Source: Mammaliicoccus lentus
GTDB taxonomy: Bacteria > Bacillota > Bacilli > Staphylococcales > Staphylococcaceae
NCBI RefSeq assembly: GCF_002902755.1
Contig: NZ_PPRS01000066.1
Span: forward strand, 26,362-90,361
Direction of reading: 5' to 3'
Length of the DNA: 64,000 bases
The translations under genes were made by a program, and so were the position numbers. Below are positions 37,995 to 46,037 of this stretch, piece by piece; position 1 is the stretch's first letter; every line of letters starts with the position of its first letter. The notes below the pieces were generated by a model that worked only from the letters and a program-made list of their open reading frames with translations, was not told the origin of the DNA and searched no databases.

Positions 37995-38852
37995 ATGGCA
38001 AACAACTTAAGACTAGCTCAAAAGGGTGCATATATTAGTATTGTTATGTATATCATTCTTTCAATTATAAAATATATAGTAGGTACCAGTTATCATTCTT
38101 CTGCTTTAAGAGCAGATAGTTTAAACAACTTAACGGATATTTTCGTTTCAGTGGCTGTATTAGTAGGATTAAAAATATCTATAAAGCCAGCAGATAAGAA
38201 TCATCCGTATGGACATATGAAGACTGAGAATATCACAACTTTAATCGTTTCATTTATAATCATGTTCGTAGGTATTCAAGTTATATCATCTAATATACCT
38301 ATACTTTTCACTGGAGAGTACGGTCAACCTAGCACTTTAACAATATGGGTCAGTTTCATCAGTGGTATTGTCATGCTTCTCGTATATAAATTTAATGATT
38401 CGTTATCAAAGAAAACAAAGAGTACATCTTTAAAATCTGCATCTAAAGATAACTTATCCGATGCATTAGTCAGTATTGGTACTGGTATAGGTCTAATATT
38501 CACACAAATTGGATTTCCTATAGTGGATATTGTCTTAGCAGTTATTTTAGGTGTGATTATTGTGTTTACTGGTTTTTCAATATTTAAAGAATCTATATTT
38601 ACACTTAGTGACGGATTTCACGAAAAAGATTTAAACAATTATAGTGAGGATATATCTAAAATACCTGGTGTAATAGATGTTCCATCGATTAAAGGCCGAT
38701 ACCACGGAAATAGTGTGTTTTTAGATGTTACAATTGTTGTAGATAAAAAACTTTCTTTAGACGAAGCTCACGATATATGTGACTTAGTTGAAAAAGAATT
38801 ACAAAAATCAGGGGTATATTCGTCTTATGTTCACCCTGAACCTAATTTATAA
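37995..38852 (+). CDS. Cation diffusion facilitator, possibly manganese type
   Basis: A 285-aa transporter with six membrane helices and a C-terminal ferredoxin-like domain. Metal-site motifs read ADSLNNLTD in helix 2 (N-x-x-x-D) and SKDNLSD in helix 5 (D-x-x-x-D). Zinc CDFs usually have H-x-x-x-D in both, while Mn exporters such as MntE use N/D. So manganese export is a reasonable inference. HPYGHMKTE follows helix 2 as in the family. ATG 37995 with GGAGTGG upstream is the likely start; a GTG at 37986 lies in that site. Confidence 0.82.
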   Translation: MANNLRLAQKGAYISIVMYIILSIIKYIVGTSYHSSALRADSLNNLTDIFVSVAVLVGLKISIKPADKNHPYGHMKTENITTLIVSFIIMFVGIQVISSNIPILFTGEYGQPSTLTIWVSFISGIVMLLVYKFNDSLSKKTKSTSLKSASKDNLSDALVSIGTGIGLIFTQIGFPIVDIVLAVILGVIIVFTGFSIFKESIFTLSDGFHEKDLNNYSEDISKIPGVIDVPSIKGRYHGNSVFLDVTIVVDKKLSLDEAHDICDLVEKELQKSGVYSSYVHPEPNL

Positions 38853-38861
38853 AAAACTTAT

Positions 38862-38897
38862 CGAGTCTGGGACATAAATATGTCTCAGACTCGTTTT
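38862..38897 (+). terminator. Terminator of the cation effluxer gene
   Basis: CGAGTCTGGGACAT pairs with ATGTCTCAGACTCG around 4 nt, followed by T4. Confidence 0.88.
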
Positions 38898-38909
38898 GCC
38901 AATGTTTAA

Positions 38910-38934
38910 AATTGTTGCTATTATAGCAACAATT
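38910..38934. repeat. Perfect hairpin without T tract
   Basis: AATTGTTGCTA and TAGCAACAATT pair over 11 bp with a 3-nt loop. It lies in a 440-bp gene-free stretch that otherwise holds repeat copies. Confidence 0.55.
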
Positions 38935-39031
38935 AAATCATGTTTCATTTTAGACTTTTCTCGTGAAGATTTACAAAAGTGCTTTATTTTTGGTTCAACT
39001 TTTGTGGTGCACTTCATAAAGGTATGGTTAG

Positions 39032-39128
39032 TTGGATTATTGTCATAGAAAATCCAATAAAGGAGTGTGTATTTGGATTAATGAGATAGAAAATCCAATA
39101 ACTATATCAACTCTTGCTTTTTGATCAG
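39032..39128. repeat. Family C: two inverted 41-bp units with leader
   Basis: Cores at 39032-39060 and 39073-39101 (TTGGATTAT..AATCCAATAA) are the reverse complement of the 20-kb array units and keep the 41-bp period. The leader (39104-39127) is identical over 24 nt to that at 19916. A diverged copy of the bordering hairpin (AAAGAGCTGGGAACATAA, minus strand) lies beyond it. Confidence 0.85.
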
Positions 39129-39175
39129 TCCCATCCAAAAACGAACTAAGGAATTATGTTCCCAGCTCTTTCATT

Positions 39176-39232
39176 ACATTGGCAATTGTTGATTGGATTG
39201 AAAATATTTTTCAATTCTAGTCTTACTCTCTA
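39176..39232. repeat. Family A repeat, truncated inverted copy
   Basis: CATTGGCAATTGTTGATTGG..ATTGAAAATATTTTTCAATTCTAGTC keeps the end and the second hairpin only. Confidence 0.6.
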
Positions 39233-39292
39233 TTTGTTTATATTAAATGTATAATGTAAAATGATGTTTCATTAATAGAAAGGAACGATAAT

Positions 39293-39847
39293 ATGACTGA
39301 AAAAGAGAAAATGATAAGAGGGGACTTATATTTACCGAGTGACAATGAATTAATAGAAGATAGAAAAAAAGCACGCGAATTAACATATGAGTTTAACCAA
39401 TTACCGATTAAAGAAAAAGACAAAAGAAAAAAAGTACTACAAATATTATTAGGTGGTTATAAAGAAAACTTTGAAATTAATCCACTATTTAATGTTGATT
39501 ATGGATATAATATTTTTATAGGAGAAAACTTTTATTCTAACTACAACTGTACAATGTTAGATGTTTCTACAATACATATCGGTGATAATTGTATGTTTGG
39601 TCCTAATGTTGGATTATACACAGCGACACACCCAATTGATCCAGGTGAAAGAAATTCCGGATTAGAATTTGCTAAACCGATAGTAATTGGTGATAATGTT
39701 TGGATTGGCGGTAGCGTTGTTGTTAATCCTGGGGTCACTATCGGTGATAATGTAGTAATTGCCTCTGGAGCAGTAGTGATTAAAGACGTTCCTTCTAATA
39801 AAGTAGTCGGAGGAAATCCAGCTAAGATAATCAAAAGTATAGATTGA
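39293..39847 (+). CDS. Maltose/galactoside-type O-acetyltransferase
   Basis: A 184-aa left-handed beta-helix acetyltransferase. The N-terminal Mac domain ([20 protein letters not shown]) is followed by hexapeptide repeats from about residue 75. The catalytic His is in YTATHPID near 112. The C-terminal [11 protein letters not shown] is typical for the acetyl-CoA site. Members acetylate sugars such as maltose or galactosides. AAAGGAACG precedes the ATG. The true acceptor is unknown. Confidence 0.86.
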   Translation: MTEKEKMIRGDLYLPSDNELIEDRKKARELTYEFNQLPIKEKDKRKKVLQILLGGYKENFEINPLFNVDYGYNIFIGENFYSNYNCTMLDVSTIHIGDNCMFGPNVGLYTATHPIDPGERNSGLEFAKPIVIGDNVWIGGSVVVNPGVTIGDNVVIASGAVVIKDVPSNKVVGGNPAKIIKSID

Positions 39848-39953
39848 TTCTTGTGTTATTTACTATAAATTAAAACTAATTCATAATAATAATCATATTA
39901 ATATGGTATATTATGGTCATAGCGTTCGATAAAAACAAAAGGGGATGTTATGC

Positions 39954-40115
39954 ATGCAAATATTAGGAAAAGGCTATGAAAATGATCATCATTACTTTCA
40001 TGTCATAACAAATCAAAACCATTTAATCAAAGTGAGAGTACCAGATGATATGGATGATGATGAATTAAGATATTTATTAGAAGCGGTTTGTAATGATTAT
40101 GATGAAAGCCATTAA
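39954..40115 (+). CDS. Small acidic protein, 53 aa, unknown
   Basis: A short gene with a strong ribosome site (AAAGGGGATG) before the ATG. The product starts MQILGKGYENDHHYFHVI and ends with an acidic helix (DDMDDDELRYLLEAVCNDYD, then ESH). No membrane segment. The terminator element E2 follows within 30 nt. I do not recognise the family; ribosome site, composition and terminator make it a probable real gene. Confidence 0.65.
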   Translation: MQILGKGYENDHHYFHVITNQNHLIKVRVPDDMDDDELRYLLEAVCNDYDESH

Positions 40116-40141
40116 GAATATTTACTATAAAGATTGAGTTC

Positions 40142-40224
40142 GGGACCTAGATCCTAATTCAAAATAAATAAGCATATCACTTAACTGATTATCTCAGTTT
40201 GAAAGTGATATGCTTATTTTTTAT
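40142..40224. terminator. Structured terminator element E2
   Basis: AATAAGCATATCACTT (40167-40182) pairs with AAGTGATATGCTTATT (40203-40218), followed by T6. The box GGGACCTAGATCCTAATTC before it and the ACTG..CAGT top match E1 at 19748 while the basal stem differs. It serves the convergent PepSY gene too. Confidence 0.8.
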
Positions 40225-40233
40225 TAGTTATAT

Positions 40234-41580
40234 TTAGGTAACGGTTTTTTGAGTTTTTTTCCATAATATAAATTCAACTATTGCTACAATCACTAATGAA
40301 GCTCCAAACAACGGCATTATTATGCCTAACAACACTAGTGGTATTATTAATCCAAGTGACCACTTTCCTTTAACAATTGGAGGAGCACCAAAGGTACCAG
40401 TTTTTCGTCGTTTCATCCAAGTGATAAAACCTAATACTATGCCACCTATGAATGTGATGCAAACTAGTAAATTCATTACTTTATTTGCTGTACCGAATAG
40501 ATGACCTTCGTGAAGGGGAATACCATAGCTAAACCATTTCCCTACAATTCCATAATCTTGATAGTCAACTTTACCTAATTGTTTGCTAGAATATTGATCA
40601 TAATAAGCAGTAGTTTCTTCTTTAGGTGGAACGTCTAGACCAGTTACACCACTGTTACTGCTTTTAGAAACAGTGAAGACACCATCTTTATCTCCTGGAT
40701 ATACTACTGAGAAGGGTTCTTTAATACCATCTTGTTTACTTTGAGTTATAATGTTCTCTAAGCTTTGTTGACCATTTGTACCAATCATACTTGTTGAATT
40801 ACCATGATGCTCTGCATGTGCATCCTTTTCCGATTTCGGTTTTTCTTTAGTTCTAGTTGCCCAAGGTAATTCATTATCCTCAGATTTTGGAGGGTTAGAT
40901 TTTAATGCTGTATATCCTAACTTTGGATGATCTTCTGCAAACTGATTAATTTGTTTCCCCATAAACGCCGACCAAGGTAAGCCTGTTAAGACGACTATAA
41001 AAATAGGTATAGCTATGATTAATCCAACTATTGCATGTAGTCGTCTATTAAATAAGAATGCGTTTTTCTTTTTAGTATTCTTTAATGCTTTTGATTTGAA
41101 AGTTAAATAAACACCAGATAATATCATAAAGATTGTCCAACATGCTGCTAATTCAACTAAATAATTTACGATTGTACCACCAACAAATAAAGAGCTGTGC
41201 AATTCTCTAAGTACATTTGAATAAGTGAATTTAGCATTTTGATTAGCCACTCTTTGATTATGTTCATCTAAAAATATGTATCTAGAGTCTCCTTTGTCAT
41301 TACCGATTGTGACACGGTTATTGTAAGGTTCCTCCATAATACTTATTTTTTTGATTTCGTATCCTTTATAAACTTCTTGTATTTCTTTAACTGCACCATC
41401 TAATGATTGATGACCTTTTGTTTCGCTATTTGAGAAAAATTCATCCTCATATATATGATTCTCTACATTGGTAAAAAATAAATAACCAATGCCTGTTAAA
41501 GATAAAGTTAGAAGTAAAGGCGTAATAAAAAATGCTGCATAAAAATGTAAACGTCTTAATGGGTTATAAACTTGTTTCAC
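40234..41580 (-). CDS. PepSY-associated membrane protein
   Basis: A 448-aa protein with four main membrane segments: an N-terminal helix (about 15-35), a pair near 130-205 and a C-terminal group (about 375-445). A PepSY-like domain lies outside near residues 60-110 (LDGAVKEIQEVYKGYEIKKI). A His-rich stretch (DAHAEHHGN near 255) is in the large external loop. Conserved helix histidines (RLHAIVG, ELHSSLF) suggest haem or metal binding, as in the FoxB/iron-reductase-like group. The exact role is not known. Confidence 0.8.
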   Translation of the reverse strand: MKQVYNPLRRLHFYAAFFITPLLLTLSLTGIGYLFFTNVENHIYEDEFFSNSETKGHQSLDGAVKEIQEVYKGYEIKKISIMEEPYNNRVTIGNDKGDSRYIFLDEHNQRVANQNAKFTYSNVLRELHSSLFVGGTIVNYLVELAACWTIFMILSGVYLTFKSKALKNTKKKNAFLFNRRLHAIVGLIIAIPIFIVVLTGLPWSAFMGKQINQFAEDHPKLGYTALKSNPPKSEDNELPWATRTKEKPKSEKDAHAEHHGNSTSMIGTNGQQSLENIITQSKQDGIKEPFSVVYPGDKDGVFTVSKSSNSGVTGLDVPPKEETTAYYDQYSSKQLGKVDYQDYGIVGKWFSYGIPLHEGHLFGTANKVMNLLVCITFIGGIVLGFITWMKRRKTGTFGAPPIVKGKWSLGLIIPLVLLGIIMPLFGASLVIVAIVEFILWKKTQKTVT

Positions 41581-41790
41581 AATAACATCCCCGATTTCTT
41601 TATTTATTCTCGCCTAGTTAAAGGTATAACTTCAAGAAAATAAATACAATATGAAAAAGTGGAAAATTATGAAACTTTAGTGAATTTAGAAAAAGCCATG
41701 TAATAAATGTATCCAAAATGTAATATTAAAACACTCTAAAAATTCAGAATAAAATGTTAAAATTGAATAAATGAGATGAGGTGAATTACT

Positions 41791-42180
41791 GTGCTTACAA
41801 ATGTAACTTTAATCAATGACAAAAAAAGTCGAAAAAATATAATAAATAAATTTTATAAAGGCTTAAATCAAGAAAGTATTCACGAAGCCGTTATAAGTTT
41901 AGAAGAAAGAAAACATCAAAATTTTGAGCATGGTGAAGTTTACTTTCAAGGCGATCTTAGTTCGGAAGAACAACAAGATTTAAATTTAAGTAAATCAGAC
42001 GGGTTATTTATTATTAATGAGGATAATAAAAAGTGTGGAGCAATTGTCCCTTTACAACTTATTGTCCAATATTTAGCATCTAATCAAGAAGTAATTGCTA
42101 AAGAAAAAGGGTTAAGTATTATACAATTGGAGAATATTATCGATCGTTTAGAGTTAACTCTAAAATCAGAAGGTTTATAA
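41791..42180 (+). CDS. Hypothetical protein, 129 aa
   Basis: Starts at a GTG with GAGGTG 8 nt before it. The protein is soluble and charged, with a helical N-terminus (KKSRKNIINKFYKGLNQES) and a central strand-rich part (GEVYFQGDLSSEEQQDL, then CGAIVPLQLIVQYL). A good terminator follows. No family recognised. Confidence 0.65.
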   Translation: MLTNVTLINDKKSRKNIINKFYKGLNQESIHEAVISLEERKHQNFEHGEVYFQGDLSSEEQQDLNLSKSDGLFIINEDNKKCGAIVPLQLIVQYLASNQEVIAKEKGLSIIQLENIIDRLELTLKSEGL

Positions 42181-42188
42181 AATACAAA

Positions 42189-42219
42189 TAAGTCACGATT
42201 TCGTGACTTTTATTTTTTT
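42189..42219 (+). terminator. Terminator before the HAD gene
   Basis: AAGTCACGA pairs with TCGTGACTT, followed by a T-rich tract. Confidence 0.88.
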
Positions 42220-42236
42220 AGAATGGAGTGTTAAAT

Positions 42237-42878
42237 ATGTACGAAGCAATTATTTTCGATTTTGACGGTACAATTATAGATACAGAGATTCATTTATTTA
42301 ATACACTAAATAAGCATATTGAAAATTATAAAAATCCACCTATATCTTTAGATGAATATAAAGCCTCAATCGGATCAGTATCAAAAGAATTAGATGAAAA
42401 AATATTTAATGCACTAGGTTCAGAAATTGCATTAAAAGAAATGTTTGAAGATCATTATAAAGGCACATACAATTTACCACTAAAACCAGAAGTTAAAAAA
42501 TTATACGATTATAGTGTGGAAACTAATTTGAAGATGGGTATTGCTACTAGTAGTTACAAAAAAGATATAATACATAACGTTGAACGTTTAGAATTGAATA
42601 AAAATATAAATGTTATAAAAGGAAGAGAAGATGTAGCATTTGTAAAACCTAATCCGGAATTATATATTCAGGCAGCTCATGAATTAAACGTAGAACCTGA
42701 TAAGTGCTTAGCAATTGAGGATACACCTAATGGAGCTCAAGCAGCTGTTGATGCTGGAATGGACGTTATTGTTATAACACATGATATTACAGAAGACTTG
42801 GACTTTAGTCATATAAATATTTTAGATAAGAATGTAAAGGCTGAAGAAATTATAGAACGTTATCTTGAACGAGCATAA
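42237..42878 (+). CDS. HAD-family phosphatase (beta-phosphoglucomutase-like)
   Basis: A 213-aa HAD hydrolase of subfamily IA. Motif I is FDFDGTIIDTE (nucleophile Asp near 8), motif II is ATSSYKK near 112, the lysine motif is VKPNPELY near 142, and motif IV is IEDTPNGAQAA near 166. The helical cap lies between residues 15 and 85. The ATG at 42237 has GGAGTG upstream; the GTG at 42228 lies within that site. The substrate could be a sugar phosphate. Confidence 0.87.
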   Translation: MYEAIIFDFDGTIIDTEIHLFNTLNKHIENYKNPPISLDEYKASIGSVSKELDEKIFNALGSEIALKEMFEDHYKGTYNLPLKPEVKKLYDYSVETNLKMGIATSSYKKDIIHNVERLELNKNINVIKGREDVAFVKPNPELYIQAAHELNVEPDKCLAIEDTPNGAQAAVDAGMDVIVITHDITEDLDFSHINILDKNVKAEEIIERYLERA

Positions 42879-42978
42879 AATAGGTTTTATTTAATAGTTT
42901 AAATCTAAGATTAATTTAATCCCAACGTATATTGATTAATGTTATAATAAATTTACTAATGACATTTAGAGGTGTTGC

Positions 42979-43428
42979 ATGAATAACGAACAATATAAAG
43001 CAGTTGTTTATAAAAAATTGTGGTTTATAAACAATAAAGAAAAAGAAGTTGCTACAGAGATGCTAAATAGCAATGAAAATCTATTAGAGCAACATGGTAA
43101 ACCTAGTCATTTTGTTTCTAATTTTCTTGAGAAAGAAATTATAGATAAAGCTAAACCACCGAGTTCAATAGATAAAGCTATGACGTTAGGTGGACTACTA
43201 TTTGGTAATGTCCTCATGGTAGGTATTCTCATTACGGCAGCATTGTTAATATTAGGTACATTCACTTTATACTTTACAAAACCATTAAGTGAGGCGCTAT
43301 TATTTCAGCTACTCTACATCATTCTAGGTGTCGTATTACTTTTCATTGGTTATAAAGGCATAAAGTGGGTAAATGCTTACTTCACAAAAAGAATACTAAT
43401 AGCCAAATGGCTCAAAGATTTATCGTAG
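42979..43428 (+). CDS. Membrane protein with N-terminal soluble part, unknown
   Basis: A 149-aa protein. Residues 1-60 are charged (KKLWFINNKEKEVATEMLNS); two membrane helices follow (about 68-97 and 105-128), then a basic tail. The N-terminal part resembles the short helical domain of DUF1129/DUF1700-type proteins, but the match is weak. AGAGGTG precedes the ATG. The next gene starts 21 nt later. Confidence 0.62.
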   Translation: MNNEQYKAVVYKKLWFINNKEKEVATEMLNSNENLLEQHGKPSHFVSNFLEKEIIDKAKPPSSIDKAMTLGGLLFGNVLMVGILITAALLILGTFTLYFTKPLSEALLFQLLYIILGVVLLFIGYKGIKWVNAYFTKRILIAKWLKDLS

Positions 43429-43449
43429 CATATGTAGGGGGTGTCATGA

Positions 43450-44274
43450 ATGAGTTTATTATATTTTGACGAGTGGCGTGAAACACGAGCAACTATAAGA
43501 TATATAGCACAAATAATGGGTAAGTGTTGTATAGAAACAAAAGAACCAGAGCCACTATATAAACATGTCATGCTGACAGTTAATCAAGTGGGTTTATCAA
43601 CAGGTGTATTACAAAGTAATGGTCATGAATTTGAAATAACTTTAGATTTATTGGATCAAACATTGGTTGTGAAAGTAGACAAAGAAGAGCACTCATTACT
43701 AATAAAAACAGGACAAACAATTCAGGAATATTATGAATTTATTTTCGAAATATTAGAAGAACATGATATAACAATTAAAATTAATACGAAACCTTATAGT
43801 ATACCTTATGAAACAACATTAGATAAGGATGATAAAGAACGTACTTTTAATCCTAAAATAGCTTATCATGCACTTCGCTTGATGCAACAAGCACAATACG
43901 ATCATTATCAATTTCTACATTCAAGAAATATTAAAGATGTAAAAACAGGTTTATTCTGGGATAAATTTGATGTTACTTCTATTTTTTATGTTGAAGGTAA
44001 TGATGAATATACAGTTTCATTATGTTATTATTTTGGAGATAAGTATAGAGAGTCACCATACTATGTTCTGAAGATTAATCCATTTAAAAAAGATAAAATA
44101 AATTTAAAACAAGTTGAACCCTCTTATGCTGAATACAACGGTAAAGATGGTAGCTTTTTAATTTATGAAGAAGACTTAGAAAGTATTATGAGAAGAGATG
44201 AAGTATTACTAACTTTCTTTAATAGTGCTTATCAAGCTTTACTTTCTGGTGTGAGTAGTAAATTAACAAAATAA
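43450..44274 (+). CDS. DUF5996-like protein
   Basis: A 274-aa soluble protein. The start FDEWRETRATIRYIAQIMGK and the following HVMLTVNQVGLSTGVLQSNG and FEITLDLLDQTLVV fit the DUF5996 pattern (W.dT..TL....Q..GK, then a strand-rich core). The second half has FNPKIAYHALRLMQQAQ and SPYYVLKINPF. AGGGGGTG lies before the ATG. Function not known; it is probably co-transcribed with the membrane protein upstream. Confidence 0.7.
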   Translation: MSLLYFDEWRETRATIRYIAQIMGKCCIETKEPEPLYKHVMLTVNQVGLSTGVLQSNGHEFEITLDLLDQTLVVKVDKEEHSLLIKTGQTIQEYYEFIFEILEEHDITIKINTKPYSIPYETTLDKDDKERTFNPKIAYHALRLMQQAQYDHYQFLHSRNIKDVKTGLFWDKFDVTSIFYVEGNDEYTVSLCYYFGDKYRESPYYVLKINPFKKDKINLKQVEPSYAEYNGKDGSFLIYEEDLESIMRRDEVLLTFFNSAYQALLSGVSSKLTK

Positions 44275-44290
44275 TAAAATGCATTTTAAA

Positions 44291-44348
44291 GAGAGTGGGT
44301 AATGAGTCTAATTTTATTATAAGATTTCATGTGCCCACTCTTTTTTAA
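44291..44348. terminator. Terminator between DUF5996 and ComK-like genes
   Basis: AGAGTGGG pairs with CCCACTCT, followed by T6 on the plus strand. It touches the ComK-like stop codon. Confidence 0.75.
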
Positions 44349-44797
44349 ATCCTTAAATGATATTTTTGGTAGTGTATGAGTCTTAAGGATTCACCAAACT
44401 TTTTACTAATCAGATGATAATCTTGATCTATATTGATAGTATTATTATTCTTGAATTTTATTTCTGTATGATATGACAATGGTTCAATATGTTGTATTTG
44501 CTTAGCATTGATTAACATATAATCAAAGTGAGATTTTGATGTAGTAGGGAATAGAACAAAGTCTTGTGTAGCGTAAATCATGAGAGGAATAAGTTTATGA
44601 ACTTTCAAAATATATTTAGCATATTGTTCGCGAGTGCGCATATTAGCACCCTCAATTTTTAAAGCATCGTCTATAAGGGTTTTAACAGAAAGGTTAGTGT
44701 ATTGGATTGGATGCTGTATATATTCTATTTGGTATTTATATATAGGATTTTCTGAACGTTTAAAAAAGGTCATGTCTGCACAAATTAATGTCTTCAG
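44345..44797 (-). CDS. ComK-family protein (EcfX-like), probable CTG start
   Basis: The ATG-initiated frame (from 44773) gives 142 aa with the ComK-like core TREQYAKYILKVHKLIPLMI followed by ATQDFVLFPTTSKSHFDYM, comparable to the central ComK block ending FLFPTLS. That ATG has no ribosome site. Eight codons upstream, a CTG at 44797 sits 6 nt after a perfect GGAGGTG, giving a 150-aa form that starts LKTLICADMTFF. I therefore extend the gene to it. It follows sigS on the same strand, matching the sigS-ecfX arrangement of S. aureus. It is likely a DNA-binding or sigma-linked regulator. Confidence 0.68.
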   Translation of the reverse strand: MKTLICADMTFFKRSENPIYKYQIEYIQHPIQYTNLSVKTLIDDALKIEGANMRTREQYAKYILKVHKLIPLMIYATQDFVLFPTTSKSHFDYMLINAKQIQHIEPLSYHTEIKFKNNNTINIDQDYHLISKKFGESLRLIHYQKYHLRI

Positions 44798-44865
44798 TAA
44801 CTACACCTCCTAACACTTAATATTTTATATATAAATGCTGACAGTGTATAGCTCATTGTTAAAAT

Positions 44866-45342
44866 CTAAAATAAGAATTCCGATTTCAATTTTTCTCTAG
44901 TTGATTTTCTATATCTTTTAATTGATGAAGGACTCTTATTCATATATATGCTTATTTCGTTTGTAGAAAAACCTTGTAATGTTAAATTGAGCCAAGTCAA
45001 CTCCTCTTCATTTAAAATATCCAATAAACTATATAATTCATATTGATAAAAATCACTGTACGATTGATCAAGTAGTGTATAATCAGACGTAGGCAAAAAA
45101 CGGTTTATTTCTTTAATATTTCTTCTTAGACAATCGATTAAATAATACTTTAACTTTAAATAAATGTATTTTTCCTGATTTGTAGATTTCGATTCATCAT
45201 AGGATTTTAATAAATCCCATAGTTTTATAACCATAAGTTGAAAGTAATCATCATAATGATATTTAATTTGGTGTTGATGCAAAAGATGATGTATCATCTT
45301 TTCATATTTTTTATAATTCAAATTGAATTGCTTGTCTAACAT
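44866..45342 (-). CDS. sigS: ECF-type sigma factor SigS
   Basis: A 158-aa sigma-70-family protein. Region 2 is near residues 10-75 (YDDYFQLMVIKLWDLLKSYDE, YLKLKYYLIDCLRR) and region 4 is near 115-155 (EELTWLNLTLQGFSTNEISI, YMNKSPSSIKRYRKSTREKL). Length and divergence fit SigS of S. aureus, which responds to DNA damage and cell-wall stress. AGAGG precedes the ATG. It is transcribed towards the ComK-like gene. Confidence 0.85.
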   Translation of the reverse strand: MLDKQFNLNYKKYEKMIHHLLHQHQIKYHYDDYFQLMVIKLWDLLKSYDESKSTNQEKYIYLKLKYYLIDCLRRNIKEINRFLPTSDYTLLDQSYSDFYQYELYSLLDILNEEELTWLNLTLQGFSTNEISIYMNKSPSSIKRYRKSTREKLKSEFLF

Positions 45343-45631
45343 GGTTGCCTCTTTTTGTGGGCATGCACACTAGTATTTCCGGATGTAATAATTATATATA
45401 TTTTAGGAACAAGCGTTTAATTTGAAAACAACATATATAAAGGTCTAATATAGATTAAACAAAATAAAACGTAAATTTACGTAAAAAATATAAAAATATA
45501 GCCGAAATAAAACATAAAAAAGCACATTAAAAATTATACGTTTAAATGATTTACAATTGCCATAATAACGTGTATATTTGGATATATATGGACATATGTT
45601 TTATTGGGGCAAAGACTAGGAGGTTCATCTT

Positions 45632-45853
45632 ATGGATTATGAACACTTAAATTTAGAACATTTTTTTGCGAGAAACAATGAACTAAATAATATTAGAGAT
45701 AATGCTGATTTTGTAATGATTAACAATGTAAACCGATTTATGAATTATAGAAATGGCGAAGAAGAAGGAACGATTAATCTAAGTCATTACAACTATAAAA
45801 ATAGATCAGCTGCAATGTCATTTATTTTCATGGACTATACACCTTATAAATAA
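45632..45853 (+). CDS. Hypothetical 73-aa protein
   Basis: A short gene with AGGAGG 8 nt before the ATG and its own terminator. The product is rich in Asn (11 or more), Tyr and Phe, for example ARNNELNNIRDNADFVMINN and NLSHYNYKNRS, and has no membrane segment. It is divergent from sigS, separated by about 290 bp of AT-rich sequence with nothing else clear. Not recognised. Confidence 0.65.
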   Translation: MDYEHLNLEHFFARNNELNNIRDNADFVMINNVNRFMNYRNGEEEGTINLSHYNYKNRSAAMSFIFMDYTPYK

Positions 45854-45887
45854 GCAAACATGCTTTTATAGTATGTCTGCTTTTTTT
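45852..45887 (+). terminator. Terminator of the 73-aa gene
   Basis: AGCAAACAT pairs with ATGTCTGCT, followed by T7. Confidence 0.82.
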
Positions 45888-46037
45888 ATTTGAATTGAAA
45901 TATAATAGTAATTAAAACTTAATAATTTAAATTTTGAATATTCCGTTGTAATCCTTTAAAATATAAGAGGTAAACTTTTTAAAAATAGTTAATCAAAATG
46001 ATATCGGTTATAAGTTTACAAATTTAGAGGTGAAACG

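Noticed and set aside
39541..39834. Minus-strand frame opposite the acetyltransferase gene
   Set aside because: Shadow of the hexapeptide repeats; no ribosome site and no sensible composition.
41581..41790. Fur box before the PepSY gene
   Set aside because: No stretch with a convincing match to the 19-bp consensus was found.
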